Assembly: GCF_903645295.1 (NCBI RefSeq)
Contig: NZ_CAHJXM010000002.1
Coordinates: 286,001-350,000 of the forward strand
Origin: Bacillus sp. Marseille-Q1617
GTDB lineage: Bacteria > Bacillota > Bacilli > Bacillales > Bacillaceae_B
Direction: 5' to 3'
DNA length: 64,000 bases
In this document: one piece after another, positions 47,927 through 63,358 of the stretch
How positions within the stretch are numbered: position 1 is the stretch's first letter
Layout of the letters: every line of letters starts with the position of its first letter
Notes under the pieces: generated by a model
What the model saw: only the letters and a program-made list of their open reading frames with translations
Databases searched by the model: none
Told to the model about the DNA's origin: nothing
Program-made: the position numbers and the translations under genes

Positions 47927-48556
47927 ATGGGCAAAGTATACGTATTTGATCATCCATTAATCCAGCATAAGCTGACATTCATCCGTGATAAAAACACAGG
48001 TACAAAGGAATTCCGCGAACTGGTCGATGAAGTATCAACGCTGATGGCATTTGAAATCACGCGTGAACTTCCGCTTGAAGACATCGAAGTCGACACACCG
48101 GTAAGCAAAGCGAATGCAAAAACACTTACAGGGAAAAAACTAGGGATCGTTCCTATCTTACGTGCAGGTCTTGGCATGGTCGACGGCATCCTTAAATTGA
48201 TCCCGGCCGCAAAAGTCGGTCACGTAGGATTATACCGTGACCCTGAGACTCTTAAGCCAATCGAATACTACGTAAAGCTTCCGAGCGATGTGGAAGAGCG
48301 TGAATTCATCCTGGTTGATCCGATGCTTGCAACAGGGGGATCTGCTGTTGAAGCGATCAACTCACTGAAAAAACGCGGTGCGAAAAACATCACGTTCATG
48401 TGTTTAGTGGCATGTCCTGAAGGGGTGGAAGCCATTCAGGCAGAGCACCCGGAAGTAGACATCTATATTGCCGCCCTTGATGAAAAGCTGAACGAAAAAG
48501 GGTATATCGTTCCTGGATTAGGGGACGCCGGTGACCGTTTGTTTGGAACAAAATAA
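47927..48556 (+). CDS. upp: Uracil phosphoribosyltransferase
   Basis: 209 residues. The PRPP-binding loop [17 protein letters not shown] and the C-terminal uracil-binding [16 protein letters not shown] segment are intact. It salvages uracil to UMP. The ATG follows AAAAGGAGAGAG. It stands between glyA and the atp operon as in B. subtilis, with its own promoter downstream of the IS and a strong terminator behind. No PyrR-type leader was found. Confidence 0.97.
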   Translation: MGKVYVFDHPLIQHKLTFIRDKNTGTKEFRELVDEVSTLMAFEITRELPLEDIEVDTPVSKANAKTLTGKKLGIVPILRAGLGMVDGILKLIPAAKVGHVGLYRDPETLKPIEYYVKLPSDVEEREFILVDPMLATGGSAVEAINSLKKRGAKNITFMCLVACPEGVEAIQAEHPEVDIYIAALDEKLNEKGYIVPGLGDAGDRLFGTK

Positions 48557-48561
48557 GAGAT

Positions 48562-48606
48562 AAAGAACCCGGGTCATTTTCAGATGACCCGGGTTCTTTA
48601 TTTTTT
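48562..48606 (+). terminator. Intrinsic terminator after upp
   Basis: A perfect 16-bp stem (AAAGAACCCGGGTCAT at 48562-48577 with ATGACCCGGGTTCTTT at 48584-48599), then ATTTTTT. Confidence 0.95.
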
Positions 48607-48819
48607 CGGAAGCATTAGATCCAATTGGATATATTTACATTATAATGTAGGGTTTCTAGTAAAAAGGAACTTCTTTATAATGAAGGTTGTGTGAATGGTT
48701 TCCATTCGATGAAGGTTGAGTAAAAAGTGCAATATTCACCAGTTTTCTGCAAATTATGATAAAAATGTGAACGTTTTGGAAACACGTGGCGAGGTTGTGA
48801 ACTTTTTAACTTGAACGCA

Positions 48820-48848
48820 TTGACATGGAAATAACCCTATTGTATGCT
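48820..48848 (+). promoter_or_regulatory. atp operon promoter
   Basis: TTGACA (48820-48825), a 17-bp spacer and TATGCT (48843-48848). The leader before atpZ is about 110 nt. Confidence 0.82.
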
Positions 48849-48965
48849 TACAAAGGGTATAAAATGATAAGGTTTTCACAATGCTTGAACACTTGTGAAA
48901 ACGGTATTCTTTCATTTAACCCATCACTGTGTTTTTCCACTAAAAAATATGTGTGGGGATGCCAA

Positions 48966-49187
48966 ATGCGTCAGGACAATAGACGCCCGTATCAAGCGAT
49001 GGTCTTATATTCTGCTATTCTTACCCAGCTTGCAGGGTCCATTTTAATCGGGATCTTCGGGGGGAGATGGCTTGATGGAATATGGGGTACCACACCACTT
49101 TTCTTAATCATTGGACTACTCTTTGGGCTTTCAACAGGAATCTACACCATGCTCCGAACGGTCCAACATTTCAATTCGGGAGATTAA
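48966..49187 (+). CDS. AtpZ/AtpI-type membrane protein at the head of the atp operon
   Basis: 73 residues with two membrane helices (YSAILTQLAGSILIGIFGG and PLFLIIGLLFGLSTGIYTML) and the family's GGRWLDG turn. AtpZ with AtpI has been proposed to carry Mg2+ or Ca2+ and to assist assembly of the enzyme. The ATG at 48966 has only a modest GGGGATG site, but the longer open frame from 48825 begins within the promoter. Five bp later atpI begins. Confidence 0.78.
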   Translation: MRQDNRRPYQAMVLYSAILTQLAGSILIGIFGGRWLDGIWGTTPLFLIIGLLFGLSTGIYTMLRTVQHFNSGD

Positions 49188-49192
49188 TGTAA

Positions 49193-49567
49193 ATGCCAGA
49201 ACTTCAGCAAGTGTTTAACAGGCATCGTAAGTACATATTTTTCCTCCTTTCCTTATACGTCCTCGGTTGGGGTTTTACTTCCTATCAGTCTATATTTCTT
49301 GGGCTTATCCTGGGGACAAGTATAAGCATGTTCAGCCACTGGCTAATCATGAGGAGGACGGTACGATTTGGTGATGCAGTCGCAGCTGGACAGAAGGTTC
49401 GGTCTTTGGGGACTTTTTCACGGATGGCGGGGGCCGCCTTTGCAGTGATCATTGCAATGGAATATCCTGAACATCTTCATCTCCTGAGCGTCATTTTTGG
49501 ATTAATGACAATCTATGTTGTCATTATGATAGATTATTTTACCCAGCAGCTTAAATCTCATAATTAG
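49193..49567 (+). CDS. atpI: ATP synthase protein I
   Basis: 124 residues with four hydrophobic segments. The pattern (SLYVLGWGFTSYQSIFLGLI, GTSISMFSHWLIMRR) is typical of AtpI, the assembly factor for the c-ring. It follows atpZ by 5 bp and precedes atpB, as in other Bacilli. Confidence 0.88.
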   Translation: MPELQQVFNRHRKYIFFLLSLYVLGWGFTSYQSIFLGLILGTSISMFSHWLIMRRTVRFGDAVAAGQKVRSLGTFSRMAGAAFAVIIAMEYPEHLHLLSVIFGLMTIYVVIMIDYFTQQLKSHN

Positions 49568-49583
49568 CGGGGAAGAGAGGTGA

Positions 49584-50303
<720 letters not shown>

Positions 50304-50356
50304 TATATACCCTGTTCAAAATTGAACAAAACTACTAACATTTTTCATACATTTAA

Positions 50357-50584
<228 letters not shown>

Positions 50585-50746
50585 TAGCAAGTCTTGAGTT
50601 CAAAATGGCGAAGTCCTTCCAAAAGAACCTTCGCCATTCCTTTTATGTCCATAACTAATGGACGATTAATCTTGAATGTCCAGGCAAGAACTTGCCGTTA
50701 GATTACATGCTTTTCAAAAGAAAGTATTGACTCTTGAAGGGAGTGA

Positions 50747-51804
<1,058 letters not shown>

Positions 51805-51819
51805 CTTTCGTATAAATGA

Positions 51820-53340
<1,521 letters not shown>

Positions 53341-53442
53341 TCGCTTATAGGTCGGTGCTTCTTTTTAAAAAAGGACACCGGCTTCAATAAGTGATGACCA
53401 TGATTGTTCGATCTTATGGCTAACATTTTAAAAGGGTGGTGA

Positions 53443-54315
<873 letters not shown>

Positions 54316-54367
54316 AAACGTATCCGGTTAATTCCGGTAAAACCATAGTTTTGTCGTCAAAAGCTAG

Positions 54368-55786
<1,419 letters not shown>

Positions 55787-55790
55787 TTAG

Positions 55791-56213
<423 letters not shown>

Positions 56214-56220
56214 TAACGAA

Positions 56221-56257
56221 AACACCCTCTTCCGGTTGGAGAGGGTGTTTTTTTTGG
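56221..56257 (+). terminator. Intrinsic terminator of the atp operon
   Basis: AACACCCTCT (56221-56230) pairs with AGAGGGTGTT (56240-56249), followed by T8. Confidence 0.95.
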
Positions 56258-56280
56258 ATGTGGGCTGGTGGAACTGAATT

Positions 56281-56383
56281 GAAGGCCCGTCCCAGCGTAC
56301 GTTAAAGCGGTGAAGGCCCGTCCCAGACCGCTTTACAGTGCTAAAAGCCCGTCCCGCCGTACACTGACGCGTTAAAGGACATA
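56281..56383 (+). repeat. Family D array (three GGCCCGTCCC units)
   Basis: Three units begin AAGGCCCGTCCC, AAGGCCCGTCCC and AAGCCCGTCCC at 31-32 bp steps, each with a GCG/GTTAAAGCG-type spacer. The units are direct repeats here, without the inverted partner seen at 33429 and 43201. Confidence 0.8.
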
Positions 56384-56557
56384 CTTACACTAGTCATACA
56401 TATTATAAGAAGATAGACGGGATTTCTAAGATACAAAGGCAGTTCGGGGGAAAACAAAAAATTTCCGTCTTTTGCTACATTTTCATTATCCCGTATCGGC
56501 CGGTATGTGATAAAATGGGCTATGTGTGTTGAATTTTTTTGATTGGAGAGAAACAGT

Positions 56558-56794
56558 ATGGTGGAAAGCTTCAGCCAACAGGCATTGATCAGTATGCTCG
56601 TGCACTTATTTGTATTCGCCGTTACATTCTGGTCGCTGCAGGCAATTCAGCTTGATAAATTACTGAAAAAGAATCGTGTCGCTCAAGGAAGGCTGCTATT
56701 CATCCTGCTGACGATTGCGATTGGTTCAGCCGTCAGCCGATTCCTGCTGGATTATTATCTGTGGTCACAGCAGCTGCCAGCGTTCTTTCAATGA
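56558..56794 (+). CDS. ywzB: DUF1146 membrane protein YwzB
   Basis: 78 residues with two helices (SMLVHLFVFAVTFWSLQAI and LLFILLTIAIGSAVSRFLLD) joined by a basic loop (KLLKKNRVAQGR). DUF1146; B. subtilis YwzB occupies the same place after atpC. Function unknown. The ATG at 56558 follows TTGGAGAGAAA; a TTG at 56543 would lie within the ribosome site. Confidence 0.85.
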   Translation: MVESFSQQALISMLVHLFVFAVTFWSLQAIQLDKLLKKNRVAQGRLLFILLTIAIGSAVSRFLLDYYLWSQQLPAFFQ

Positions 56795-57253
56795 GGCTTT
56801 TTTCGCAGTGAAAAGCCAATCCTGACATGTGTTTGTGAAGAAAGATTGGATAGAGCATATCAAATTAAAAAATCAAGACAATTCTTTTACAAAAAATAGG
56901 ACTTCCTGCATGTTTTCTTTACAGCCTGTTTTGAGTAAGATTAATTTTGTATTTGCATGTTTGTGAAAAAGTTTCATATTGAATCCGTTTTCATAGATGA
57001 CCTTAAAAGGTTGTGTCCGGGGTGTAAAGAACATCGTTTTCTCCTCTGACCAACTGTTTCTATGCGTCATTTTATGAAAAAGGTTCAAACCTCTTCTCAC
57101 ACAAAATCATCTGAAAATTCTTCACACGATGCGGATCATTTTCAATTGCATATGGATAGTGCCCGAACAAAAAATTGTAAAAAGATGACGACATATTCGA
57201 AGTATGTTCTCCCCATAAAAGGAAAGACTTTTACCTAAGGGGAGGAATGCAGT

Positions 57254-58003
57254 ATGGGACGGCATTTTTACATTTTATTAATATTTTTTGTTGGAATAGG
57301 TTTCCTGCCTATCATAAATGGGAAGAACACTATCGAAGCCAATCAATTATTAGACATCGAAAAGCTTGATCGCGCTATCTCTCAAACAAATGGTGAAGTA
57401 ACTGAATGGTCTCTATATGCAAGAGAAAACGTAAAAAGCTTCACGAATAAAGGATTTGCCCAATATAGTAAGAATATGCAAGAAACTTTTTCTGATTTCG
57501 AATGGACGACAGAAAATAAGGGAGAAGAAGTAATTGTTGTGGGGACTCGCAAGACTTCTCACGGGGAAGAAACAATTAAGCTTCAACATACCCTCGGAAA
57601 TGCACATTCGGTTTCGTACGTTATGTATGAGATCCGTGGAAATCAGGAAGCTTTGGGAGAAAAAACATCACGATATCTCAAGAGACAGTATATCCCAAAC
57701 ATGGAAATCATTTTTACTACTAAACCTTTGATTTTCTCTTGTATAAAAGGCGAATTCAATGATACGCTTGAGGAAGTTTTGTCGAATCAGGCTGTCGAAA
57801 TGATGTCGATTCTTGACGCAACCGAAACGGAGTCACTGGAAGAAGAAGACTTTCATTCCGTTTCCGCCTACTCGAAGCAAATGTCACGGTCAATACCAAC
57901 AAAAAATAGCGAAATGAATATACAACTGGGTCTACGGAAAAGTGGAATGGGCACCAAGACAACCTTTGTTCTTGGCACACCCATCCTGACGATTGAATAT
58001 TAA
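57254..58003 (+). CDS. ywmB: YwmB family secreted/membrane-anchored protein
   Basis: 249 residues with an N-terminal signal segment (MGRHFYILLIFFVGIGFLPI). The rest matches the YwmB pattern in size and position (before murAA); databases label the fold TATA-box-binding-like, but the function is unknown. The ATG follows AAGGGGAGGAATGCAGT. It is 32 bp before murAA and possibly cotranscribed. The 460-bp gap upstream (56795-57253) holds a small GGCTTTT/AAAAGCC hairpin at 56792-56814 and no gene I can support. Confidence 0.8.
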   Translation: MGRHFYILLIFFVGIGFLPIINGKNTIEANQLLDIEKLDRAISQTNGEVTEWSLYARENVKSFTNKGFAQYSKNMQETFSDFEWTTENKGEEVIVVGTRKTSHGEETIKLQHTLGNAHSVSYVMYEIRGNQEALGEKTSRYLKRQYIPNMEIIFTTKPLIFSCIKGEFNDTLEEVLSNQAVEMMSILDATETESLEEEDFHSVSAYSKQMSRSIPTKNSEMNIQLGLRKSGMGTKTTFVLGTPILTIEY

Positions 58004-58035
58004 TATAGAGAAATTGGACGCGGAGGGGAATACTC

Positions 58036-59346
58036 TTGGAAAAAATTATCGTCCGCGGCGGTCAGCGTTTAAGCGGTACTGTGCAAGTTGAAGGAGCAAA
58101 GAATGCCGTTTTACCTGTTCTCGCTGCTACATTATTAGCAAGTGAAGGAAAAAGCAAAATTACAAATGTACCACCACTCTCCGATGTATATACGATTAAT
58201 CAAGTATTACGTCATTTAAATACAGATGTTGAGTTCCATAATGATGAAGTTGTCGTTAATGCATCTAGGGAGTTATTTGTGGAAGCCCCATTCGAATATG
58301 TTCGCAAGATGCGTGCATCCGTTCTTGTAATGGGATCTCTTCTAGGACGTACCGGGAAAGCACGTGTGGCACTGCCAGGCGGATGTGCCATCGGTTCAAG
58401 ACCAATTGACCAGCACTTGAAAGGCTTCGAAGCAATGGGAGCCAAGGTGAAGGTCGGTAACGGATTCATCGAAGCAGAAGTCGACGGAAGATTGAAAGGT
58501 GCAAAGGTTTATCTGGACTTCCCAAGCGTGGGTGCCACTGAGAACATCATGATGGCAGCAGCCCTTGCTGACGGGACAACAATCCTTGAGAACGTTGCAA
58601 AAGAACCTGAAATCGTCGACTTAGCAAACTTTATCAATAAAATGGGTGGAAACGTAGTAGGCGCAGGAACTGGAACGATCCGCATCGAGGGTGTTGAACG
58701 CCTTTACGGTGTCGAGCACAGCATCATTCCTGACCGTGTCGAAGCGGGAACATTCATGGTGGCTGCGGCCATCACAAAAGGAAACGTCCTTGTAAAAGGT
58801 GCGATTCCGGAACATTTATCTTCTTTAGTAGCGAAAATGGAAGAAATGGGCGTAACCATCATTGACGAAGGAGAAGGCCTGCGTGTCATCGGTCCAGATA
58901 AACTGAAATCTGTCGATATTAAAACAATGCCTCATCCTGGTTTCCCTACGGATATGCAGTCACAAATGATGGCTCTTCTTCTAGCAGCAGAGGGTACAAG
59001 TGTACTCACAGAGACAGTCTTCGAAAACCGCTTCATGCACGTGGAAGAATTCCGCCGCATGGGAGCCGACATCAAGATTGAAGGACGTTCTGTAATCATG
59101 CAGGGCCCAACTGCGCTTCAAGGTGCAGAAGTAGCTGCGACGGACTTACGTGCAGCGGCTGCGCTTTCCATCGCAGGGCTCGTTGCAGACGGCTACACAC
59201 GTGTAACCGAACTGAAGCACCTGGACCGCGGCTATGTAAACTTCCATCAGAAGCTTGCGGGCATCGGTGCAGACATCGAGCGCGTAAAAGAAATCGAAGA
59301 AACAGATGCAGCTGTTTCAGATCAAAGCATGCTGAAAGACGCATAA
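58036..59346 (+). CDS. murAA: UDP-N-acetylglucosamine 1-carboxyvinyltransferase (major paralogue)
   Basis: 436 residues. Active-site Cys117 in [13 protein letters not shown]. Same reaction as murAB at 27611. Its place between ywmB and spoIID is that of the essential murAA of B. subtilis. The start is TTG ([20 protein letters not shown]) after GCGGAGGGGAAT. Compared with murAB it has a slightly longer C-terminus. MurAA is a ClpCP substrate in B. subtilis. Confidence 0.96.
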   Translation: MEKIIVRGGQRLSGTVQVEGAKNAVLPVLAATLLASEGKSKITNVPPLSDVYTINQVLRHLNTDVEFHNDEVVVNASRELFVEAPFEYVRKMRASVLVMGSLLGRTGKARVALPGGCAIGSRPIDQHLKGFEAMGAKVKVGNGFIEAEVDGRLKGAKVYLDFPSVGATENIMMAAALADGTTILENVAKEPEIVDLANFINKMGGNVVGAGTGTIRIEGVERLYGVEHSIIPDRVEAGTFMVAAAITKGNVLVKGAIPEHLSSLVAKMEEMGVTIIDEGEGLRVIGPDKLKSVDIKTMPHPGFPTDMQSQMMALLLAAEGTSVLTETVFENRFMHVEEFRRMGADIKIEGRSVIMQGPTALQGAEVAATDLRAAAALSIAGLVADGYTRVTELKHLDRGYVNFHQKLAGIGADIERVKEIEETDAAVSDQSMLKDA

Positions 59347-59363
59347 CATATAGGTTGAAAAAT

Positions 59364-59399
59364 GGTAAGCTTTCTTTATTGGGAAGCTTGCCTTTTTTG
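59364..59399 (+). terminator. Intrinsic terminator after murAA
   Basis: GGTAAGCTT (59364-59372) pairs with AAGCTTGCC (59384-59392) with one G-T pair, followed by T6. Confidence 0.9.
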
Positions 59400-59469
59400 T
59401 TTTGGGGTGTGGGAATTTTCCTGGTTGGTCTATAGCTTGGTGGTTTATTTCAGTGTGTTGATTGTTCGG

Positions 59470-59655
59470 TTTCGATTATAAACATGTCTAGTTGATAGTA
59501 ATGGTTCGGATTCGATTAGAAATGTTTATCTTCAGTAATAACGGGTTGATATTGATAAAAGGAAAAATGGTTTCGATAATAAAAAGTTGATTTTCGATAA
59601 TAGATGTCGATTTTCCGATAATAAATTGTTAAATATCGTTAATAATGCTGGATAT
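59470..59655. repeat. Family C array 3: TTCGATAATA units, 20-21 bp
   Basis: About nine degenerate units. The clearest are TTTCGATAATAAAAAGTTGA, TTTCGATAATAGATGTCGAT and TTCCGATAATAAATTGTTAA in succession, each about 20 bp. Confidence 0.7.
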
Positions 59656-59754
59656 GGGACAGATTATAATGCTCAGGATGGGAACATTTTACGTGTTACT
59701 GCCACATGGAGAGACTTTTTAGTGGCTGGAAGACAAGTCTGTAGAAAGGGTCAT

Positions 59755-59817
59755 GCTATTTTTGAAGAAAAAAGAGCTGTTTTTGAGGAAAAAAGCGAAA
59801 TAAATGCCCCTTTTTTA
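59755..59817. repeat. Family C array 4: GCT(A/G)TTTTTGA units, 21 bp
   Basis: GCTATTTTTGAAGAAAAAAG and GCTGTTTTTGAGGAAAAAAG at exactly 21-bp spacing, followed by a third, decayed unit. Confidence 0.6.
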
Positions 59818-59909
59818 AAAAACTACCTTTCTGAACAGCCAGTTCCAAGAGATGTACGGAGTGATCGCGAAATCTGATGGTGTATTCACACAGTAAGGAG
59901 ATTTTAATT

Positions 59910-60003
59910 TCAACTTTTCACGTTTTCCGATCAACTTTTGCTGATTTATTTTCAACTTTCCGCCCTTTGCGATCAACTTTCACCATTTTATTTTCAACTA
60001 AGT
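59910..60003. repeat. Family C array 5: TCAACTTT units, 21 bp
   Basis: Units start at 59910, 59931, 59952 and 59973 with a partial fifth at 59994. Odd units end in (C/G)CGA and even units in TTATTT, a 42-bp higher-order period as in array 1b. No gene is visible in 59400-60149. Confidence 0.85.
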
Positions 60004-60054
60004 GAAGCAGACAAAACTCCAAAGAAATCTCCTTCACCACAAAACAAATTTCAA

Positions 60055-60084
60055 TCATAAAAGCTTGTCCACTACCATACATAT
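60055..60084 (+). promoter_or_regulatory. Possible sigma-E promoter of spoIID
   Basis: TCATAA (60055-60060), a 15-bp gap and CATACATAT (60076-60084). These resemble the sigma-E elements (ATA-type -35, CATACA-type -10). spoIID is a classic sigma-E gene. Confidence 0.6.
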
Positions 60085-60149
60085 GAAAAAGAATGGAGAA
60101 GTGTGCTTGAGGCACTCTCCTATTTAATCTTTCATTGGAGGCAGCGAAC

Positions 60150-61163
60150 ATGACGCATTTAAAACCAGTACTGATCGTCTTCTCAATCTTCATTTGCATC
60201 ATCTTTATCGTACCCACTCTGCTTGTGCTTCCGTTTTCATCGGACAAAGAAAAGACCAACTTAAATGAGAAACTGGAAGGCGCTCCCGGTATCGAGGAGC
60301 TAGCGGATTCAGTTGAGGTGGCTGTCTACCGGTCAGGCAAGAAAGTGATAGAGAAGCTGCCATTAGAGCAGTATGTAGTAGGAGTGGTAGCTGGTGAAAT
60401 GCCTGCAGATTTTGAAAAAGAAGCACTGAAGGCACAGGCGCTTGCAGCACGGACATTCATCGTCAATAAAATGATGACTGAAGATTCCTCTGTACCAGAG
60501 GGAGCGGACGTCACCGATACGATTTCACACCAGGTATTCAAGAATCCATCGGAGTTAACAGTCCTCTGGGGTCCGGAAGCTGAATGGAAACTCGAAAAGA
60601 TTACAGAAGCTGTACTGGAAACGAAGGGGCAGGTCCTCACATTCGATGGAAAACCGATCACCGCGGCCTTCTTCTCCACGAGCAACGGATATACGGAAAA
60701 CTCAGAAGCTTACTGGCCAAATGAGATCCCCTACCTGCGGAGTGTGAAAAGTCCGTGGGATGAGAACTCGCCGAAGTTCACCGATCAAAAAATTATTCCG
60801 ATAACGGAATTTGAGAAGAAGCTTGGTGTGAAATTGTCGAAGGACGGCTCTGTAGGAACGATCACTTCCCGGACGGAAGGGAAGCGGGTCGCCAACGTCG
60901 ATATAAACGGCAAATCATTCACTGGCCGTGAAATAAGGGATATGCTCGGACTGAAATCCTCTGACTTCTCTTGGTATCTGAAAGACAACCACATCGTCAT
61001 CTCGACCAAAGGCTACGGCCATGGAGTCGGCATGAGCCAGTACGGGGCCAATGGGATGGCGAAGGAAGGGAAGGACTATAAAGAGATCGTGACCCACTAT
61101 TATAAGGGAGTGGAAATCACGACTTCGGAAAAGCTGCTTCAGAAGGTGACGGCGCAGAGATAG
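60150..61163 (+). CDS. spoIID: Stage II sporulation protein D
   Basis: 337 residues: an N-terminal membrane helix ([20 protein letters not shown]) and the SpoIID lytic-transglycosylase domain. The catalytic Glu83 is in [20 protein letters not shown]; the [17 protein letters not shown] and [17 protein letters not shown] segments are typical. It cuts glycan strands during forespore engulfment with SpoIIM and SpoIIP. The ATG at 60150 follows GGAGGCAGCG; a TTG at 60135 lies at the site itself. It has a sigma-E-like promoter. Confidence 0.96.
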   Translation: MTHLKPVLIVFSIFICIIFIVPTLLVLPFSSDKEKTNLNEKLEGAPGIEELADSVEVAVYRSGKKVIEKLPLEQYVVGVVAGEMPADFEKEALKAQALAARTFIVNKMMTEDSSVPEGADVTDTISHQVFKNPSELTVLWGPEAEWKLEKITEAVLETKGQVLTFDGKPITAAFFSTSNGYTENSEAYWPNEIPYLRSVKSPWDENSPKFTDQKIIPITEFEKKLGVKLSKDGSVGTITSRTEGKRVANVDINGKSFTGREIRDMLGLKSSDFSWYLKDNHIVISTKGYGHGVGMSQYGANGMAKEGKDYKEIVTHYYKGVEITTSEKLLQKVTAQR

Positions 61164-61208
61164 AATCGTTGGTGGGTAGTACCGGTTTTAGAGGTCGGGG
61201 CCATTCCG

Positions 61209-61428
61209 GGGTGCCAGGCACAGATTGGCGATTTTGTTCCTGGCACGCTGAGCCTGATTTGTGCCAGGAACAAATGACAGGGATTGTGCCTGGCACCTGA
61301 CAGAATAGTGAGACTGGCTCAAATGACAGGTTCTGAGCCGGGCACCAACAGCTAGAATTGTACCTGGTACAAATCGAGGCCTTTGTACCAGGTACAATCC
61401 AGCATTCCTGTACCAGGTACACACTCAC
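61209..61428. repeat. Family B array: nine palindromic units at about 25-bp spacing
   Basis: Four TGTGCC(A/T)GGCAC-type units, two TGAGCC-type units, then three TGTACC(A/T)GGTACA units with exact 25-bp steps. It lies between spoIID and the bidirectional terminator. Confidence 0.87.
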
Positions 61429-61434
61429 GCCAAC

Positions 61435-61489
61435 AAAAAAAGATGGATTTCCCAAGCCAACACTGGCACCCGGGAAATCCATCTTTTTT
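61435..61489. terminator. Bidirectional intrinsic terminator between spoIID and vanZ-like gene
   Basis: AAAAAAGATGGATTTCCC pairs with GGGAAATCCATCTTTTTT around a 19-nt loop. Runs of A and T on both sides serve both strands. Confidence 0.93.
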
Positions 61490-61919
61490 AATTAAAATAC
61501 CCTTCAAGCCTCTTCATATATCTCGTCACCACATGATTCGAACTCCTGAAATACGTCCGATTCACAACCCAGAATAGAATCGTCACCCCGATCAAATCCT
61601 TCGCTGCATCGATCATCGTCGCCGAACGGTACGGTACGAACGATTGATGAATCTCATCGACAAATCCGTAAAAGATCGCGATCAACGCAACGGTGAAATT
61701 GATTGAATACCGGAGCAACCCATGCGCAAGCAGGGCAAGCACAAACAATCCATAAAGAATCGCAAATTCAATTAAATGGAGGGACTCCTTTATAAAGCGG
61801 TCCCAATAGCTATCAGGAAAGCGGATGACCGCATCATCGGGGTTGCTGGACAGAATCCAGATCAGCATCATATATAGAAAAGGCGCAGCTGTAAGAGTGT
61901 ATTTAAGCAATGTTTTCAC
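61488..61919 (-). CDS. VanZ-like family membrane protein
   Basis: 143 residues with four membrane helices. The layout (KESLHLIEFAILYGLFVLAL, then AIFYGFVDEIHQSFVPYRSA) is the VanZ-like domain signature with the conserved DEIHQ segment. In glycopeptide-resistance clusters VanZ gives low teicoplanin resistance; chromosomal relatives like this one have no known role. The start is GTG, preceded by AAAGGA. It stands alone on the minus strand between spoIID and spoIIQ. Confidence 0.85.
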   Translation of the reverse strand: MKTLLKYTLTAAPFLYMMLIWILSSNPDDAVIRFPDSYWDRFIKESLHLIEFAILYGLFVLALLAHGLLRYSINFTVALIAIFYGFVDEIHQSFVPYRSATMIDAAKDLIGVTILFWVVNRTYFRSSNHVVTRYMKRLEGYFN

Positions 61920-62103
61920 AGTCTATCGTCCTTTCATTTCACATTAATTGTAAAAATACTTACCCATTGTATCATGTGTAAACGGTCCATCCACCCCATA
62001 AATATTGCAGTTCTATGAAGATTCCAGAAAAAAGTTTGGGATTCCATACATATTTCATTCAGGTTTGTCGAAAGATAAGAATTAAAAATTTTTTTGGACT
62101 TGT

Positions 62104-62132
62104 GTATATATTTTCAGAATTCTGTTCAGAAT
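62104..62132 (+). promoter_or_regulatory. Probable sigma-F promoter of spoIIQ
   Basis: GTATA (62104-62108), a 15-bp spacer and GTTCAGAAT (62124-62132), close to the sigma-F form GYATA-N15-GGNNANANT. Transcription would begin near 62139, right at the ribosome site GAGGTG (62140-62145). Confidence 0.68.
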
Positions 62133-62151
62133 GATTGCTGAGGTGATGAAA

Positions 62152-63060
62152 ATGAGAGAGGAAGAAAAGAAATACACTTCTCCAAAATTTTTGAAAAGAC
62201 GTTGGGCATACCCAGCAATCTATCTAGCAAGTGCAGCAATCATTATCACAGGAATTCTGTGGTACCAAGCAGGAAATGATGCGAACGAGAATGCCGAGGA
62301 TTACAGCTATGATGTTCCTACTGATAACGAGTTCAATCAGCCTGCTGAAGAAGTCAATCGTTCACTGGAAAACTTCGTAATGCCTGTTTCAAGCCCGGAA
62401 GACACAGTCATCGAAAAAAACTTCTACGATGCTGAAGCTTCTGCCGAAGAACAGGAAGCCGCTTTAGTCGTGTATGGCAACATGTACTATCCGAACCAAG
62501 GGATCGATATCTCGAAGGATGGAAAAGAATTCAACGTACTTGCTGCAATGAGTGGAACAGTCACAAAGGTTCAAGAAGATTCATTACTGGGCAACACAAT
62601 CGAAATCGAACACAGTAAGGGTATTGTCACTCGTTACCAATCAGTCAAAGATTTTGAAGTAGCCGTCGGGGATGTCGTGGATCAAGGTCAAGAGATTGCA
62701 AAAGCCGGAAAATCTTTATTCAATGAAGATGCAGGTGTACACGTACACTTTGAAATCCGCAAAGACAATGTAGCAGTCAATCCAATCAACTATTTCAATA
62801 AGTCTCTTGCCACTCTTCAAGAAGCAAAGCTTGATGAGCAGAAGGTTTCCGGCGACCAGCCAGAAGCGGCACAAGAGGATGCAGTGAAGGAAGATGCAGC
62901 AGCTGAAGAAGGTGCTGAAGGGGAAGCGGCTGAAGAAAATCAAGACGCCAACCCATCTGATGCAGAGCAAAAAGACGCTGACGATGCAGAGTCCAATGCC
63001 GATGCAGAAGATCAAGATGCTGAATCAAACGCTGATACAAGTAAAGAAGAGCAAGAATAA
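62152..63060 (+). CDS. spoIIQ: Forespore engulfment protein SpoIIQ
   Basis: 302 residues: one membrane helix near residues 20-38 (YPAIYLASAAIIITGILWY), then a LytM/M23 domain (residues about 95-215). The first zinc-ligand position is Asn115 in YPNQGID instead of His, while HVHFEIR (His197, His199) is kept, so it is probably a catalytically inactive scaffold. It binds SpoIIIAH across the septum to form the feeding-tube channel. An Ala/Glu/Asp-rich tail of about 70 residues follows. The ATG at 62152 has GAGGTG 6 nt upstream; upstream ATG codons overlap the promoter or the ribosome site. Confidence 0.94.
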   Translation: MREEEKKYTSPKFLKRRWAYPAIYLASAAIIITGILWYQAGNDANENAEDYSYDVPTDNEFNQPAEEVNRSLENFVMPVSSPEDTVIEKNFYDAEASAEEQEAALVVYGNMYYPNQGIDISKDGKEFNVLAAMSGTVTKVQEDSLLGNTIEIEHSKGIVTRYQSVKDFEVAVGDVVDQGQEIAKAGKSLFNEDAGVHVHFEIRKDNVAVNPINYFNKSLATLQEAKLDEQKVSGDQPEAAQEDAVKEDAAAEEGAEGEAAEENQDANPSDAEQKDADDAESNADAEDQDAESNADTSKEEQE

Positions 63061-63067
63061 TAAACGG

Positions 63068-63097
63068 ACTGACCGGCAGATGCTGGTCAGTTTTTTT
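63068..63097 (+). terminator. Intrinsic terminator after spoIIQ
   Basis: ACTGACC (63068-63074) pairs with GGTCAGT (63085-63091), followed by T7. The rest of the gap to 63358 shows nothing I can name. Confidence 0.92.
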
Positions 63098-63358
63098 GCG
63101 TCTACAAAAGTTTCGACTATTATCGACATGTCAATATTATGTCAGAAGAATAGTTTGATTGATTACCTAACACAACAACGTACAAATAGTAAGAAAATTC
63201 TTATATTTATAAAATAGATAGAGGTGAGTCAGGTAGCCATTGTCGGAATTTCTTTATTGAAAAAGCTTTTCCACATAAATGATAATGAGGTCACGAATAA
63301 AATTTCAGAAAATTTAATATTTATTTATGGCAGCGTTTACATAATGGGAGGTGAAAGA

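Noticed and set aside
56873..57100. 75-codon minus-strand open frame in the ywzB-ywmB gap
   Set aside because: No ribosome site with proper spacing, no recognised family, composition typical of non-coding DNA. A real small gene cannot be fully excluded.
59587..59877. 96-codon plus-strand open frame
   Set aside because: It has no ribosome site and consists of family C repeat arrays; the product is low complexity with no family resemblance.
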